Shown here: one piece after another, positions 24,489 through 35,022 of the stretch | Position numbering within the stretch: the first letter of the stretch is position 1 | How the letters are laid out: every line of letters starts with the position of its first letter | Source: Meandrina meandrites | Taxonomy: Eukaryota; Cnidaria; Anthozoa; Scleractinia; Meandrinidae | Reading direction: 5' to 3' | Assembly: GCA_963693305.1 (NCBI GenBank) | Contig: OY855905.1 | Coordinates: 47,393,895 to 47,457,894 of the forward strand | DNA length: 64,000 nt | Notes under the pieces: model-generated | Databases searched by the model: none | Seen by the model: only the letters and a program-made list of their open reading frames with translations | What the model was told of the DNA's origin: nothing | Translations under genes and position numbers: made by a program

Positions 24489-24917
24489 TCATGCGCAAAG
24501 TGTTTTCCATTTTGATCTGAATTTCATCATAGTATTATTCTTAACAGCAATTGTACGTTTATTTAGGATCTTTTCGTTGAGTAAAAGAAGGAAGATATCA
24601 AGACTTGGAGATACCATATTCAGCCAGGACAGAAAAATGTGATACTTAGCGATAATAAGGAAATGATTCAGGGAATAAAAACTGCTTGATTCTGGTTTAT
24701 AACCGTAAAAAATATCTGTATCAATTAAGGTGACTTTTTCTGATCGTTTTTCATTCCACCATGCAATAACTTTTTGCCAGAATGTTTGTACCGTCAAACA
24801 CTCATAAAGCAGATGAGATAAAGTTTCATATGGAGAGCTACAACGATCGCAACTTGGTGAAATTTTCAATTTCATTTTATGAAGTCTGCTGTTGGTGGGT
24901 AGAATGTTATGTATGAT
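24489..24917 (-). pseudogene. LINE reverse-transcriptase C-terminal fragment (L1/Tx1-like)
   Basis: The minus-strand frame begins inside ...HNILPTNSRLHKMKLKISP and contains a CCHC-like finger (C-D-R-C, H and C in CSSPYETLSHLLYEC). A tryptophan-rich segment (FWQKVIAWW) follows, and the frame ends in a basic tail with a stop. This is the typical C-terminal end of L1/Tx1-type ORF2 proteins after the reverse transcriptase domain. Everything upstream is missing, as expected of a 5'-truncated LINE. The A-rich minus-strand sequence that follows, down to the (ATT)n tract, is probably its 3' untranslated end. Confidence 0.65.
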
Positions 24918-25385
24918 CTTATATTAAAGGCAATTCAGAATTACGTTTGGAGCTTTGAACACTTTTAAAACAAGCAGTTCGCGAGCAGATTTGGCAGTGA
25001 CATTCGCAGGAGGAAGGTCTTTGCTGTCAACATCAGTAAGCATTCGTTCAGAATTTACAATTGATGTTTTCCATACCTCAGGGATCGCGGCAAGAAGGCC
25101 ATTACGACCTTATGAGTTCACGGAAAAATCAAATGACGGGCGGACATAGCGCAGTTAGCTGTAGCTGGATGTAATATTCTTCTACAGGCATAGGCTCTCT
25201 ATTTTATTATGGCTACCGTCGTATTTCTATGAAAGCGGAGGTAGTTAACCAATTAACGCAAAAGACGACGACGATGGCAGGATCTTAACAACAACAACCA
25301 TTTTATTTTTCCAGAAATATACTGTAGGCGCCAGAATTTGTTTTTCATAGTTTCGTGTTTGGTGTTAAGTTTTCTTTGCTTAGAG

Positions 25386-25792
25386 CCCGGGGGGGGGGGG
25401 GGGGGGGGCACTCCCTTATAAGGGCTTAACGGGGACGTGCGGCCCGACAAGGTATGGTTTTCAGGATTTTTGTCTTGAACGGGGTAGCTTTTTCGCCCCT
25501 TTTTGTCTTAAACGGGGTATCTTTACATGGACCAACGCCTTAAACAGGATAAGCAAATATGTTTATTTTATAGGAACTTAGCCACAAGCTGAATTTTTAC
25601 AAGTTCTTCCTTAGTGTTGACTTCCACTGACTTCGGTATTGATACCAAGCTTAATTCCCGATTGGTTATGCTACAACAAATGTCTTAGACAGGGTATCAA
25701 AAATTGGCATTCTGTCTTAAACAGGGTAGGAAAATCAGAGATTCCTGTCTTAAACGCGAGATTCTGTCAAGTACCCCCCCCCCCCCCCCGGG
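25386..25792. mobile_element. 407 bp TIR element with long G/C homopolymer ends
   Basis: The left end is CCC followed by 20 G (25389-25408); the right end is a run of C closing in GGG (25774-25792), so the ends are inverted copies. Flanks are GCTTAGAG (25378-25385) and ACTTAGAG (25793-25800), an 8 bp duplication with one mismatch, as in hAT-type insertion. The interior repeats variants of TCTTAAACGGGGTA at least five times and encodes nothing recognisable. Confidence 0.7.
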
Positions 25793-26340
25793 ACTTAGAG
25801 GTCATTTCTTGTATATGTTATATCTATTTGCAAATTGTATATATCCGTTCGCGTGTAATTTATTTAGTTAGTAGGGTTTTGAGTTTCTGTTTGTAACGCC
25901 GACTCTATTTGCTCTAGTGTACAAGGCTCGTCTTTGGTTTTGGAGCTCGTCACATTCGTCTTGTAAGTTTCTTCGTTTATTTCGCTTTGTCGTTTTCCTG
26001 TATTCTACATGCCGATTTCTGTCAGTTATTTTATGTTAATTCCTATATTTGTTGTTCCTGTATTTGCTAGAACACCTACGATGAAATATCAATACATACA
26101 GTATCTCATTTCGCAGTTGGAAATAATTACTTGAGGAAGTCATAAACAGTGCGTTTGGCCCGAAACCATCGTTAATTAGTGGCCACCTTTGGCCTTTCAG
26201 AAGTGCTATTAAAATCCAATTTAGTAAACTCACTTATGGTATTACTCAGGGTCAAAAGGTAGTTCAATTCATATTGCATTCGATTTCCAGGAGTCATTCG
26301 TAATCCGGTATTAATTTAGCATGAAATAAACATCACGTCT
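25793..26340. other. No gene; partial duplicate of 22310-22600
   Basis: About 26100-26290 matches 22310-22590 (shared GGAAATAATTACTTGAGGAAGTC and TTTGGCCCG). It belongs to the duplicated landscape of this region. No coding sequence is seen. Confidence 0.5.
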
Positions 26341-26349
26341 CGCGGCAGG

Positions 26350-28128
26350 AAATTGTTTCATATTAAACTTGATATACAGGGCAGGAGTTCTTTACTTTCA
26401 AAAGGCTGCAGTTAATGTTTTTCTCTTTTTTTTTCTCGACCAATTAAAAACAACATGACTAACTTAGGTATACAAAGTAGGAGTTTCTCAAGGACTTTAA
26501 TATCGTTGTTAAAACGGCTTTAATTTCTCTACCGATCAAAGACAACTTAACTCTGAACTAAGAACACAGAGCGGGAGTTTAAAACAAATTTAATTTGTTG
26601 ACTGTTTTAATGGGGACCCCTCTGTGGAGTCCCTGACTTTTTTGTTGGGCGCCCCACATCTCGCGAACATGTGAGTTGACTTATGTCGGACATTGTGTTC
26701 GCAGTGTTTATCGTTGAGTTGAGTTTAATCAAGTCTTAGAGCAGTTACAGCAGTTGACAGGTTAAAAAACGATGTTGATAATTTAGGTACACATGTCAAA
26801 TACATGTGATGTGACCAACCTATGTACAAAAATTAAAAGCAAACTTGACTCTAAACTAAGTAATATATTTAATATACAGAGCAGGATTTTTTCGTGCATT
26901 TTGAAAGAGCCGATTAAACTAGTTTAATTTCTCGACAGATTAAAAAGCGATGTGACTAACTTTAAGCGCATGTCAAGTACATGTAACCAAACAAAGTACA
27001 CAAGAGCAGGAGTCTCACGGGCATCAACAAGTTTAATATTTTCTTTAAAAAAAAAGTAATAACCCAGTCTCCCCATACAAACCCTTTAAAAATTTGTCAC
27101 CAGATCTAAAAGCGACGTGACTAACTTAACACATGTCAATTTACACTTCCAAACAAGACGACGAGCATCCCCGCGAACCGAGTCAACAGAGCAAGAGTTT
27201 CTCTGGCGTTTCACCAACGTAGATAAAATCGCAGTTCTTACTTGTCAACCCAAACAGCGGGAAAAAAGAAAACAAAGCAGAAGTTACGTCAGTATCAATA
27301 ACGGGCTGTCCACACAATCAATCAATCCTTTATTTTACGTGATCAGTAACCTCATATTGAGAGATAGTTTACAGGTACGCCACGAAATAATAAAGATAAA
27401 AATAGAAAATAAAAACACTTTGTTAGAAGTGTATAAATTCAAGATAAGCTATAATTAAAAATGATACAGATTAAAATAGTCATAGTAACAATATTTTGTC
27501 TCTAGCTATGTGTGAAATGTAAACATCGTAAAAATTGTCTTGAAAATAGTCGATAATCACGCTCGTATACAATGTTTTTAAATTGTTCTTCAAAGCTGCA
27601 AAAGTCTTTTGGCCTCATTTCCAGCGGCATTTTGTTCGTGTTGACCGAGCAACAAACTGCTTGGTAATAGTTCCCGAACTAATGTCTCCGGATTATCGAT
27701 GTGTGTAAACGGTTGGGAATCCGAATACCTTTTAATGTCAACGCCTACGAATCCGGATACCTTAAATTTGATGAATCCAGAAACCTTTATGAATTTGAAA
27801 AAATATTCCCTATTAACAACGAGACTAAAGTGAACAGAGGATAAGTTTCTCCAGTATTCCAATAAGGTAGTCAGAATCGCAGTTTCAATTTATCGACCAA
27901 ATAGCGAGACAAAAAGGTTAAGTAAACAGAGCAAAATCTTCTCCAGCTTCCAATGAGGTAAATAAGTTGAAATCATAGTTATAATTTACCGACCCAAACA
28001 GCGGAACTAAACTAAAGAGCAGGAGTTTCTCCAGCATTCCAATTATTGGGTAATTTAAATCATGGTTTCAATTGAATACCGAAACAGGGGGACATATGTA
28101 AACAAGCAGAAGTTTCTCCAGCTTTCCA
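26350..28128 (+). repeat. Diverged ~86 bp minisatellite-related units
   Basis: Repeated motifs such as ACAGAGCAGGAGT followed by TTTCTC, CATTCCAATAA and GACCCAAACAGCGG recur at irregular 80-110 bp spacing, with unrelated inserts around 27310-27790. Open frames across it have no domain. Confidence 0.5.
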
Positions 28129-28130
28129 AT

Positions 28131-28832
28131 AGATCGTTTCCACTGTCACGCAATAGAAATTACAGCTGGTACAGCATTTTGCTGCACGTATTGTACTGGG
28201 ATTCTGGACCATATCTCACACGGCATCAAATTTTTAAATTGGCTGCGGGTCAGCTATAGACTTTACATGAATGACGCCGTGATGACTTTCAAATGTATTC
28301 ATAATCTTGTTCCAGATTACTTAATTGATAAATTCATTTTTCGATCCCAAATCACTACAAGAAACACCAGACAGTGTAATGACTTAAACATTCCACGATG
28401 CCGACTGGCTACCGGACAAAGGTCCTTTGCATATCACGGAGAAAAAATCTGGAATGAGCTGAGCGATGATTTGAAAAGTTTAACTTCTGTGAAAGCTTTA
28501 AAGGAGGCATAATTGAACATATTTTAAATTTTAATAATGTAAATTCTTAATTTTAAATTTTTTAATAAAAATAATGTGATTATTGCCTATTTTGATCATT
28601 CGTTTATTTAATTGATGTATTTTTATCTATTTTATTCCATTTGTGACTTAAGAGCGCCTTTGGGGAGTTGCAAATAAAGTGTGTATGTATGTATGTAAAT
28701 ATATAGATCGAAAAACCATTGAGTGAATGAGGTCAAGAAAATAGGATATTATAGAAGAGAAGTAAAGAAGTAATTTCTCCAAGTTTTAGGTATGTGCGCT
28801 ATCCCAAACTTCAGATATTTGTCGAAATGATT
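28131..28832. mobile_element. Third copy of the 584 bp MITE, split by a LINE fragment
   Basis: The left end AGATCGTTTCCACTGTCACGC abuts AT (28129-28130). The internal sequence resumes after ~28700 (AACCATTGAGTGAATGAGGTCAA...) and runs to about 28832, where the rest of the MITE is lost. The interruption is a LINE 3' fragment (about 28155-28697), so the order was MITE first, LINE second, truncation last. Confidence 0.7.
28160..28512 (+). pseudogene. LINE reverse-transcriptase 3' fragment (CR1/L2-like)
   Basis: From about 28267 the frame reads NDAVMTFKCIHNLVPDYL, then ...RNTRQCNDLNIPRCRLATGQRSFAYHGEKIWNEL. This is the conserved extreme C-terminus found in many CR1/L2/Rex-type reverse transcriptases. 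Upstream (28160-28260) the same protein continues in shifted frames. A 3' UTR-like stretch follows, ending in (GTAT)n near 28681-28697. It is a typical 5'-truncated insertion without the catalytic domain. Confidence 0.65.
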
Positions 28833-28837
28833 CGTCG

Positions 28838-30655
28838 ATAATCCCTAAAAAAGCTGAAAGGACGACAAGACATTGCCATTGTTCAAAATTCATTCATTCA
28901 TGAAGAAATTTTAAAAATTTCTGGCCAGATAGATCTAACCTAGTAAATGGCCTATGTCAGGAGTCTCTCGTAGCTTAGTGGTTAGAACGATCAACTGGTA
29001 TCTGGGAGACCATATCTTGGAGGCCATGGGTTCGATTCCCGTCCGGAACTCAGAGTTTTTTCCTTGTCCTACGCTCGTAACTAATTAACATCTCATCTTT
29101 ATCACTATCAACATAATTTGAGGTATTGTTTTAACCGAAAATCATCTTGACAGGTAACAAGCAGCTACTTCAAAAAGAAATAGTGTTTCGTCTCCAGATC
29201 GCGGAAGGATAAGAATGACAAGGAACTTCCTAATTTGTCCTTATCTTGCCCTGTTATTGTCAGCGGCGCAGGCCAGCCCTTCCGTGCCAGCAAACACGAC
29301 ACACGAGAAGGCATCGTGTCTTTGTTTGCGCCTGCAAGCGCTCTCATTGGTGGGAATTTTCTTCTTTCTCAGAATATAGCTAGAATGTTTACTTAACAAT
29401 TAAACACGGAAAGAGCTCACTTGATATTTTTCGCCACTACATCGCTTTAATCGAACTTAAAAGCATTGCAGTCGTCAGATATTTCTATTTGTAATGAATC
29501 TCAATAATTTTTGGTCTTGCTGACGATTATCTTTCCGATATTTGAATTGAGGAACATGTTTTTACGAGATTGTTTGCCTTTGGTACACCGTGTTGACATT
29601 GTGGTTACGAGCGTTCTTCTGATTGGACAGTAGCCCCCACTGTGTAAATAGTTCACATCGAATCCAAACCAATATCGTTTCGTTTCTGATGAAACGATAC
29701 AAAAAACATTAGCCCAATCTGTCTTTAACAACCTAACATTACATCGAAATCTGCAATTGACGCCACCAAACAAGATGACGACCATCCCCGAGAACTAAGG
29801 AAACAGAGCAGGAGTCCCGGGCCAGGATTTCACTGGCATTTCAACAACGTAGTTAAATTTTATAAACCCGAGCAGCGGGACTAAAGTAAACAGAACAGAA
29901 GTTACTCCAGTATCTCAATAACGTGCAGTTCAATCAATCAATCAATCAATCAATCGAGGTTAAACAAGCTTTTCAATAAGGTAGTTGAAATCATAGTTTT
30001 AATTTGCGACCCAAACAGCGGACTAAAGTAAACTGAGCAGAAGTTTCTCCAGCATTCCAATAATTGGGTATTGATATCATGGTTTGAATTTGACTGACCC
30101 AAACAGCGGGGCATATGTAAACAAGCAGAAGGTTTTCCAGACACTAGATCCAAAGTATATTTCTCTGGATTCATGACGAATCTAAAAATTTTTTGGGCAC
30201 CAGTTCGTTTTGCCGTTTACAAAGAAGTGGGCGAATCTCAATAAAAATGTCCCGGTTTGGTCGTGTTTCAAGAAATTTTGAATGTGAAAACAAAGTCAAT
30301 ACTTTATATACGACTATTGTTAAGTCCGCAGTGTTTTATCGTATAAACCGAGTCTTGCAAAGAATCAAATTTATCCACCTATGATCTTATGAGTTCGCGG
30401 AAAAACCAGATGGCCGGCGGACAAAGCGTAGTTAGCTGTATCTGGATGCATTATTCTTCTACAGGCAAAGGCAATCTATGGCGGAGGTTTTTAACCAGTT
30501 AACGCAAAAGACGACGACGATGGCAGGACCGAAGACCTTGACGTTTTCGGATGAGGCCTGAGAGAACAAGTACACTCCTAAACAACAACAACCATTGTAT
30601 TTTTCCACAAATATACTGTTGGCGCTAGAATTTATTTTTCATAGTCGATAATCAC
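28838..30655 (+). repeat. Segmental duplication, copy B
   Basis: This block is colinear with 22760-25380 and lacks the LINE fragment and (ATT)n of copy A. It includes the second tRNA-like SINE (28961-29160), the minisatellite-like units (29790-30150) and the block to about 30655. A minus-strand frame near 29500-29785 has no domain. Confidence 0.7.
28961..29160 (+). repeat. tRNA-derived SINE-like element, copy B
   Basis: The head (28961-29051) has the A-box-like TAGCTTAGTGGTTAGAACG and a good B box (GGTTCGATTCCC). It has a ~16 bp insertion in the anticodon region relative to copy A. The tail matches copy A to CATCTTGACAGG. Confidence 0.6.
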
Positions 30656-30898
30656 GCTCATTTTGTTTATCCGCGAGTTGACTTTGTTTTGTGGGTTTTT
30701 TTTCTTTTGCCTTGAGTTGATCTTTTTGCCTTGACTGTTTTGAAGTAAATCAAAACAAATTTCTTCGCTTTCATCAAAGTCCTTTTTACATTGAATTACT
30801 CTTAGAGTTATAAAAATGACTTTATACTAAAACTTGATGTGTGCTCCTACGTGCGTACGTCAAGAGGAACGCAATAAAGCGCAGCGACATGTACCTAA

Positions 30899-31718
30899 AT
30901 TTATATAGATTTAGGCAGGCCTAAAAAGCGGAGCTCCCATTTATTAATTTTATTACTAAATAGGTAGCCACACTATAATTATTTCTTAGATTATACAGTG
31001 GCCCAAAAATAAATTTTAATCGCCTTTGTTGACGAAAGCGACGTCAATATATTTCGTGGTCCCGTCTGAATTTTCTTTCCTGTGACAACCTGTTACTGAC
31101 AGGTTCTAAAATTGAATCCGAGGAGTGCATTTTATTGGGTTCCTCAGGTACGCACGTCAGCGCAAAACAAATCTTAGTTAAACTTTTTATAACGTTTTCT
31201 GTACACTAATTAATACACCTCCAGGACCTCTATGAGTTTTTCAATGCAAAAAGAATCTTCACCTTGTTTTGATTTACTTCAAAACTGTCAGAGCAAGAAA
31301 ATCAACTCAAGGCAAAAACAAAATACAGACAAACAAAGTGAACTCGCTGCTAAACACAGTAAACACGCCACGGCAAACTGAGAAAATCGAGGCGGCAAAA
31401 CACACCCCACAACTCTGAAATTTATGGTGCCGGTTATGTAAGTCATTTTAAAGCAGCTTTTGCGTAAGAATTGTGGCAGTTTGTAATTTGGGAAGTAGTG
31501 TATGCTAACTTAAAATGAGCTCACGATGTTGTTTTGACTGTTTGAACCATCTTTTCGTTGCGGTTTAGTGGAATGATCAACTTAAATCCTGTTTTATCGT
31601 ACGCGTTGCTGAGAACCTTAGAGAATTTTATGTAGAGAACTGAATGAATTTTCTTCATTTCTGGTAAGTATAAATCTGCGGTAGGTAAAGTCTGAACTCA
31701 CTCAGCCAAGCACAGGTA
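30899..31718 (-). repeat. 1.6 kb dispersed repeat, copy 2 (first half)
   Basis: This is the inverted copy of 8782-9593. It ends abruptly at GCACAGGTA, where the TTAA-flanked insertion begins; the other half resumes at 46121. Confidence 0.75.
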
Positions 31719-32150
31719 TTAAAGTGCCACTCCGACCAAAATTCTCGAATTCGATATTTTTGCATTTTCTTAATCTATCAGTGGTTCTTACTCACCTGTC
31801 CAAACCGTTCTGCCGTCCGAGTACGGGAAGGCCGTTTTTTTCGACTGTTTTTGTCGAGAGTTTTTGGCCACCATTATTAAAACACGTTCCTGAAGGATCA
31901 CGAGGCTTGCTCGCGAATTCACCGGATGTGACGTCAAACACCTAACCCGTGAAGTGCTTGTTGCTGAATTCTCCACAGATCTCGGTGGAGCTCTGCAAAA
32001 TTTCGCTTCGCTAATTCAACCTTTTGAGATTTCAAATGTAGTTCTTCAACCACAGTGAGCTTCATTTTGCTGGGAATTTGATGTGTAGTACAACAACGTT
32101 GTGAGCAGTCAACCTTCGAGCAGCTGTGATCTCAAATATTGACAGAAAAA

Positions 32151-32197
32151 ATGGCTGAGATTTGCTCGCACACGCCGAGCGAACTTCCGTTGCCTGA
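32151..32197 (+). CDS. Possible short first exon inside the TTAA element
   Basis: A plus-strand ATG opens MAEICSHTPSELPLP and reaches the donor-like CTGA|GTAAGG. It lies ~430 bp inside the left end. No downstream exon could be linked, so this is speculative. Confidence 0.15.
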
Positions 32198-32709
32198 GTA
32201 AGGTTTGTGGTATTCCATTTTTGAACGGAGTTTCCAGAGTTTGATTTTACAACAATTTAGAAGAAACAGATGCCATCTTTCCGCCCACACAAGATAAGCA
32301 TTGAATTCCAGGTTCTTATTTAGTACACTTTCTAACAGTTTCTAAACTTTGTTTTTGTTTTGGTGCAGGTCGATCATCTTTGACAATGTGATATTTTAGT
32401 CTTCTCAACCTGATGATCAATTTTTTGTCAGGCTTTACAGAGTTAACTAGGCCTAGGATACTGTGGTTGTTCAGCACATTATTGTTCACATATTATTTTC
32501 TCTGAATGACTGATGAATATGATATCTGAGAGTCAGAGTGATGTAACTGAAACTATTTATAGCATACAGTAAAGTTTGAAACACATATTGGTGCATGTGT
32601 GCTACCTTTATCTTTTATTGCCTACCTGAGATTTTGGAGCTTGGGAGCAAACAATGTTCAATTTGGCAGCCTCAGTTTACTTTGGTTTCAGTTAGGGCCA
32701 CCTTTCAAA

Positions 32710-32860
32710 GAGGGTCCTGAAGGGGGGTCCTAAATCCCAGTTCCCAGCCCAATTTTGGTCCAAATCCCAGTTCCCAGGCTTCAAATCCCAGTTCCCAGGC
32801 TAATTTTGGTCGAAATCCCAGTTCATAAACAAGAAATCCCATTTTCATAAGTACAGGTTA
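32710..32860 (+). promoter_or_regulatory. Left subterminal repeat array of the 5.9 kb transposon
   Basis: At least five AAATCCCA motifs, several extended to AAATCCCAGTTCCCAG, follow the TIR at 15-40 bp spacing. Such arrays in other DNA transposons are transposase binding sites; that role here is inferred. Confidence 0.55.
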
Positions 32861-32927
32861 AAAACATGCATATAATGACTATAATAAATTAAAAGCGCAA
32901 ACTGTTGATATTTGGATGTATGTACCT

Positions 32928-34651
32928 TCATCTGGACTGAAGAAAATCTCTCATTCTGCTGGTTAGCACTCTTTGTCTCCCAGCCCTTGTTGGCATAACC
33001 ATGTTAAAACCAGTCCCGTCATCTGCACCGTCTTCATCAGACTCGCTGTCCCCACTGTCACTACCACTGTATTCGTTAGGTTGATCATGGCAAGTGGCAC
33101 CCTCCACAGTCTCAGCAGGCTGTTCATCTGTTTCCGTCGTCTGAGTTTCTGCACTTTCATCTAGAGGTCCATCTAGCACTATGCCTTGCGTGTGAGGTAA
33201 TACCGAATGCAAATCTAATGGATTAAGCACTGTCTGTGCTTCATACAAGTTCAAAGGCAGTGTCCCAGCTCTGTCCATGGTGTTGTCTTGTCGGACACTA
33301 CGTTGTCTTACACACTTGCCGTATCGTTTCGCCCAAAACCTCATCTCTGCTTCATCATTTCTGGACAATCGTTGTCCAACTGGTTTGGGAATTTCGGCAC
33401 GAACTAACTGGCCAGCATCAGAGGTTTCAGAGAGGTAGTAAGAGTTAGGGTGTGTGTAATAATGTGCAGACCATGGTGTCACTCTCTTTACTCCTTCTTC
33501 AACGGATGAACCAAAAATCTGTGCATATTCGTAGAGAGTAAATGTTTCCTTCTTAAAGTGAGTAACTGCATGCTGGTTCTCGACATTCATTGTCAGCAGT
33601 GATTCCAAGTTTAAGTTCAATTCGAATCCAGGAAATGAAGAAAGATCTTTCATGTTGTTCTCTAGTTTTCGAAGCGATTGTGCCATTAGCTCCAACGACT
33701 TCAAGCATTTGTTTGACAGGGTACCTTCTGGACCATCTGTGGTTTCTCTCCTTAAGGACTGCAGTTGTCTTGCCTTCTGTGAGCACGTCTTCACATACTC
33801 CAGGACTTCATCAACCATCCCAATTGCTTCTCCAACTGACTTTTGGGGCTTTCTTTCTGTGCTTCTTTTGGAATGGATGTTAAAAGCCGTGACCAGTACT
33901 TGTAACTTCCCAAGGAACTCTGCAATTCCTGCCAAAGGTCTATTGACAAGCTTGATGGCACCACAACCAGAGTCTGCAACATAAATATTACGGTCAAACT
34001 CCACGCAAATTCCAATTGGTTGGCAAAGCTTGGAGTGTGTTTGCGAACCATCGCTATCACCTTTACCGTTCCCTGCAATCACATCAACTACTCCAGATTG
34101 AAAGATCTTAACGGAGTGATCCTCACAGAACAGAATGTCTTTTCCAATCCGCGTAACATTAACTGCTTGCGATGATATGGCTTGGCCATCCAAATCTCTT
34201 ACAATTCTTGTTACACCCCGTGTTGGATCAAAGATATGAAGAACACCATCGGCACAAAAAACAACTTCATCCCCTGACAATGCCAAAGAACTGACACTTG
34301 TCCAACCGTCAGCATAACTGCACATTTCATTTAATGTTCCAAGAATACCAACTCCATCAAAATCAGTTGTGATCGAGTAAACTTTCTTCGTAGAGTTTGA
34401 CGCACCAATTAGCATGTCACCATTTCCAAGACAAACAGAGGAAAACTGAATATTGCTATCAAGAGTTACAACGCCAAGCGATCCTTGCGTTTTGTGGGAC
34501 GTTTTCTTGGTTTCCAGGTAATTCTTGATCTTTTCCTGAAGGGATTTAAGGCTATGTTGCTGGGCATCACATTGGGCATCAATGTGTTGTTGGATGAATG
34601 ACGCAGCAGCAGCCTTCGTCCTGAATTGGGATGGTTTCGCCTTTGTTCTTC
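32928..34651 (-). CDS. Transposon protein exon 3: NHL-type beta-propeller and acidic tail
   Basis: The acceptor (CCTTTAG on the minus strand) continues the split codon of exon 2 (phase 1), and the frame is open to a stop at 32928. It encodes residues ~949-1522. First comes a basic, Gln-rich helical stretch (AAAASFIQQHIDAQ). Then follow propeller-like repeats, including GNGDMLIGAS, a VLHIFDPTRG blade and the NHL motif QPIGICVEFDRNIYVADSGC (about 1159-1178). A ~300-residue region without known motifs comes next, and last an acidic segment (SGDSESDEDGADDG). NHL propellers bind RNA or protein; a propeller fused to a transposase-like core is unusual. Unrelated host-gene capture is the alternative, but splice phases tie it to exons 1-2. 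Confidence 0.8.
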
Positions 34652-35022
34652 CTAAAGGTAAAATATTTGATTTCTACATTGACCGAATGTTGTGAAACGT
34701 AGCACGAATTTCTAAACCGGGCAAAAGTCATGTTTTTAATCTAACGAATTGCACTGTTATTAATGGCATCAAATATTATAATTCTTAGTTACATAAATCC
34801 ATTAATAATTATCATATGTTTATGATTAAAAACTACAAAATCACAAATTAATTCAGCCGACTGGCGAAATGACTGATAGTTGTCATCATCTCAATATACC
34901 AGATAGCTCTATCTTTTAGTCTCTCAAATGACACTAGGCCTCTTGAAGGTTGACAAAAACTGCTGGTAATTTTAGCAAGAAAATTTATTGTGAATATTTT
35001 TTTATACTTGTTTATAACTTAC

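Larger units (their letters stand above)
22760..25380 (+). repeat. Segmental duplication, copy A
   Basis: Blocks here recur in the same order and orientation at about 28838-30655. They include CCCTAAAAAAGCTGA, the tRNA-like SINE, the repeated ...AGCAGAAGTTTCTCCAG... units, the block ending GAGTCTTGCA, and the block from CTTATGAGTTC to ACTGT.GGCGC. Copy A is longer because a LINE fragment and an (ATT)n tract interrupt it between about 23690 and 25100. Confidence 0.7.

Noticed and set aside
33553..34078. Alternative ORFs on both strands within exon 3 of the transposon gene
   Set aside because: Shadows of the long exon; they do not have the splice-phase continuity of the main frame.
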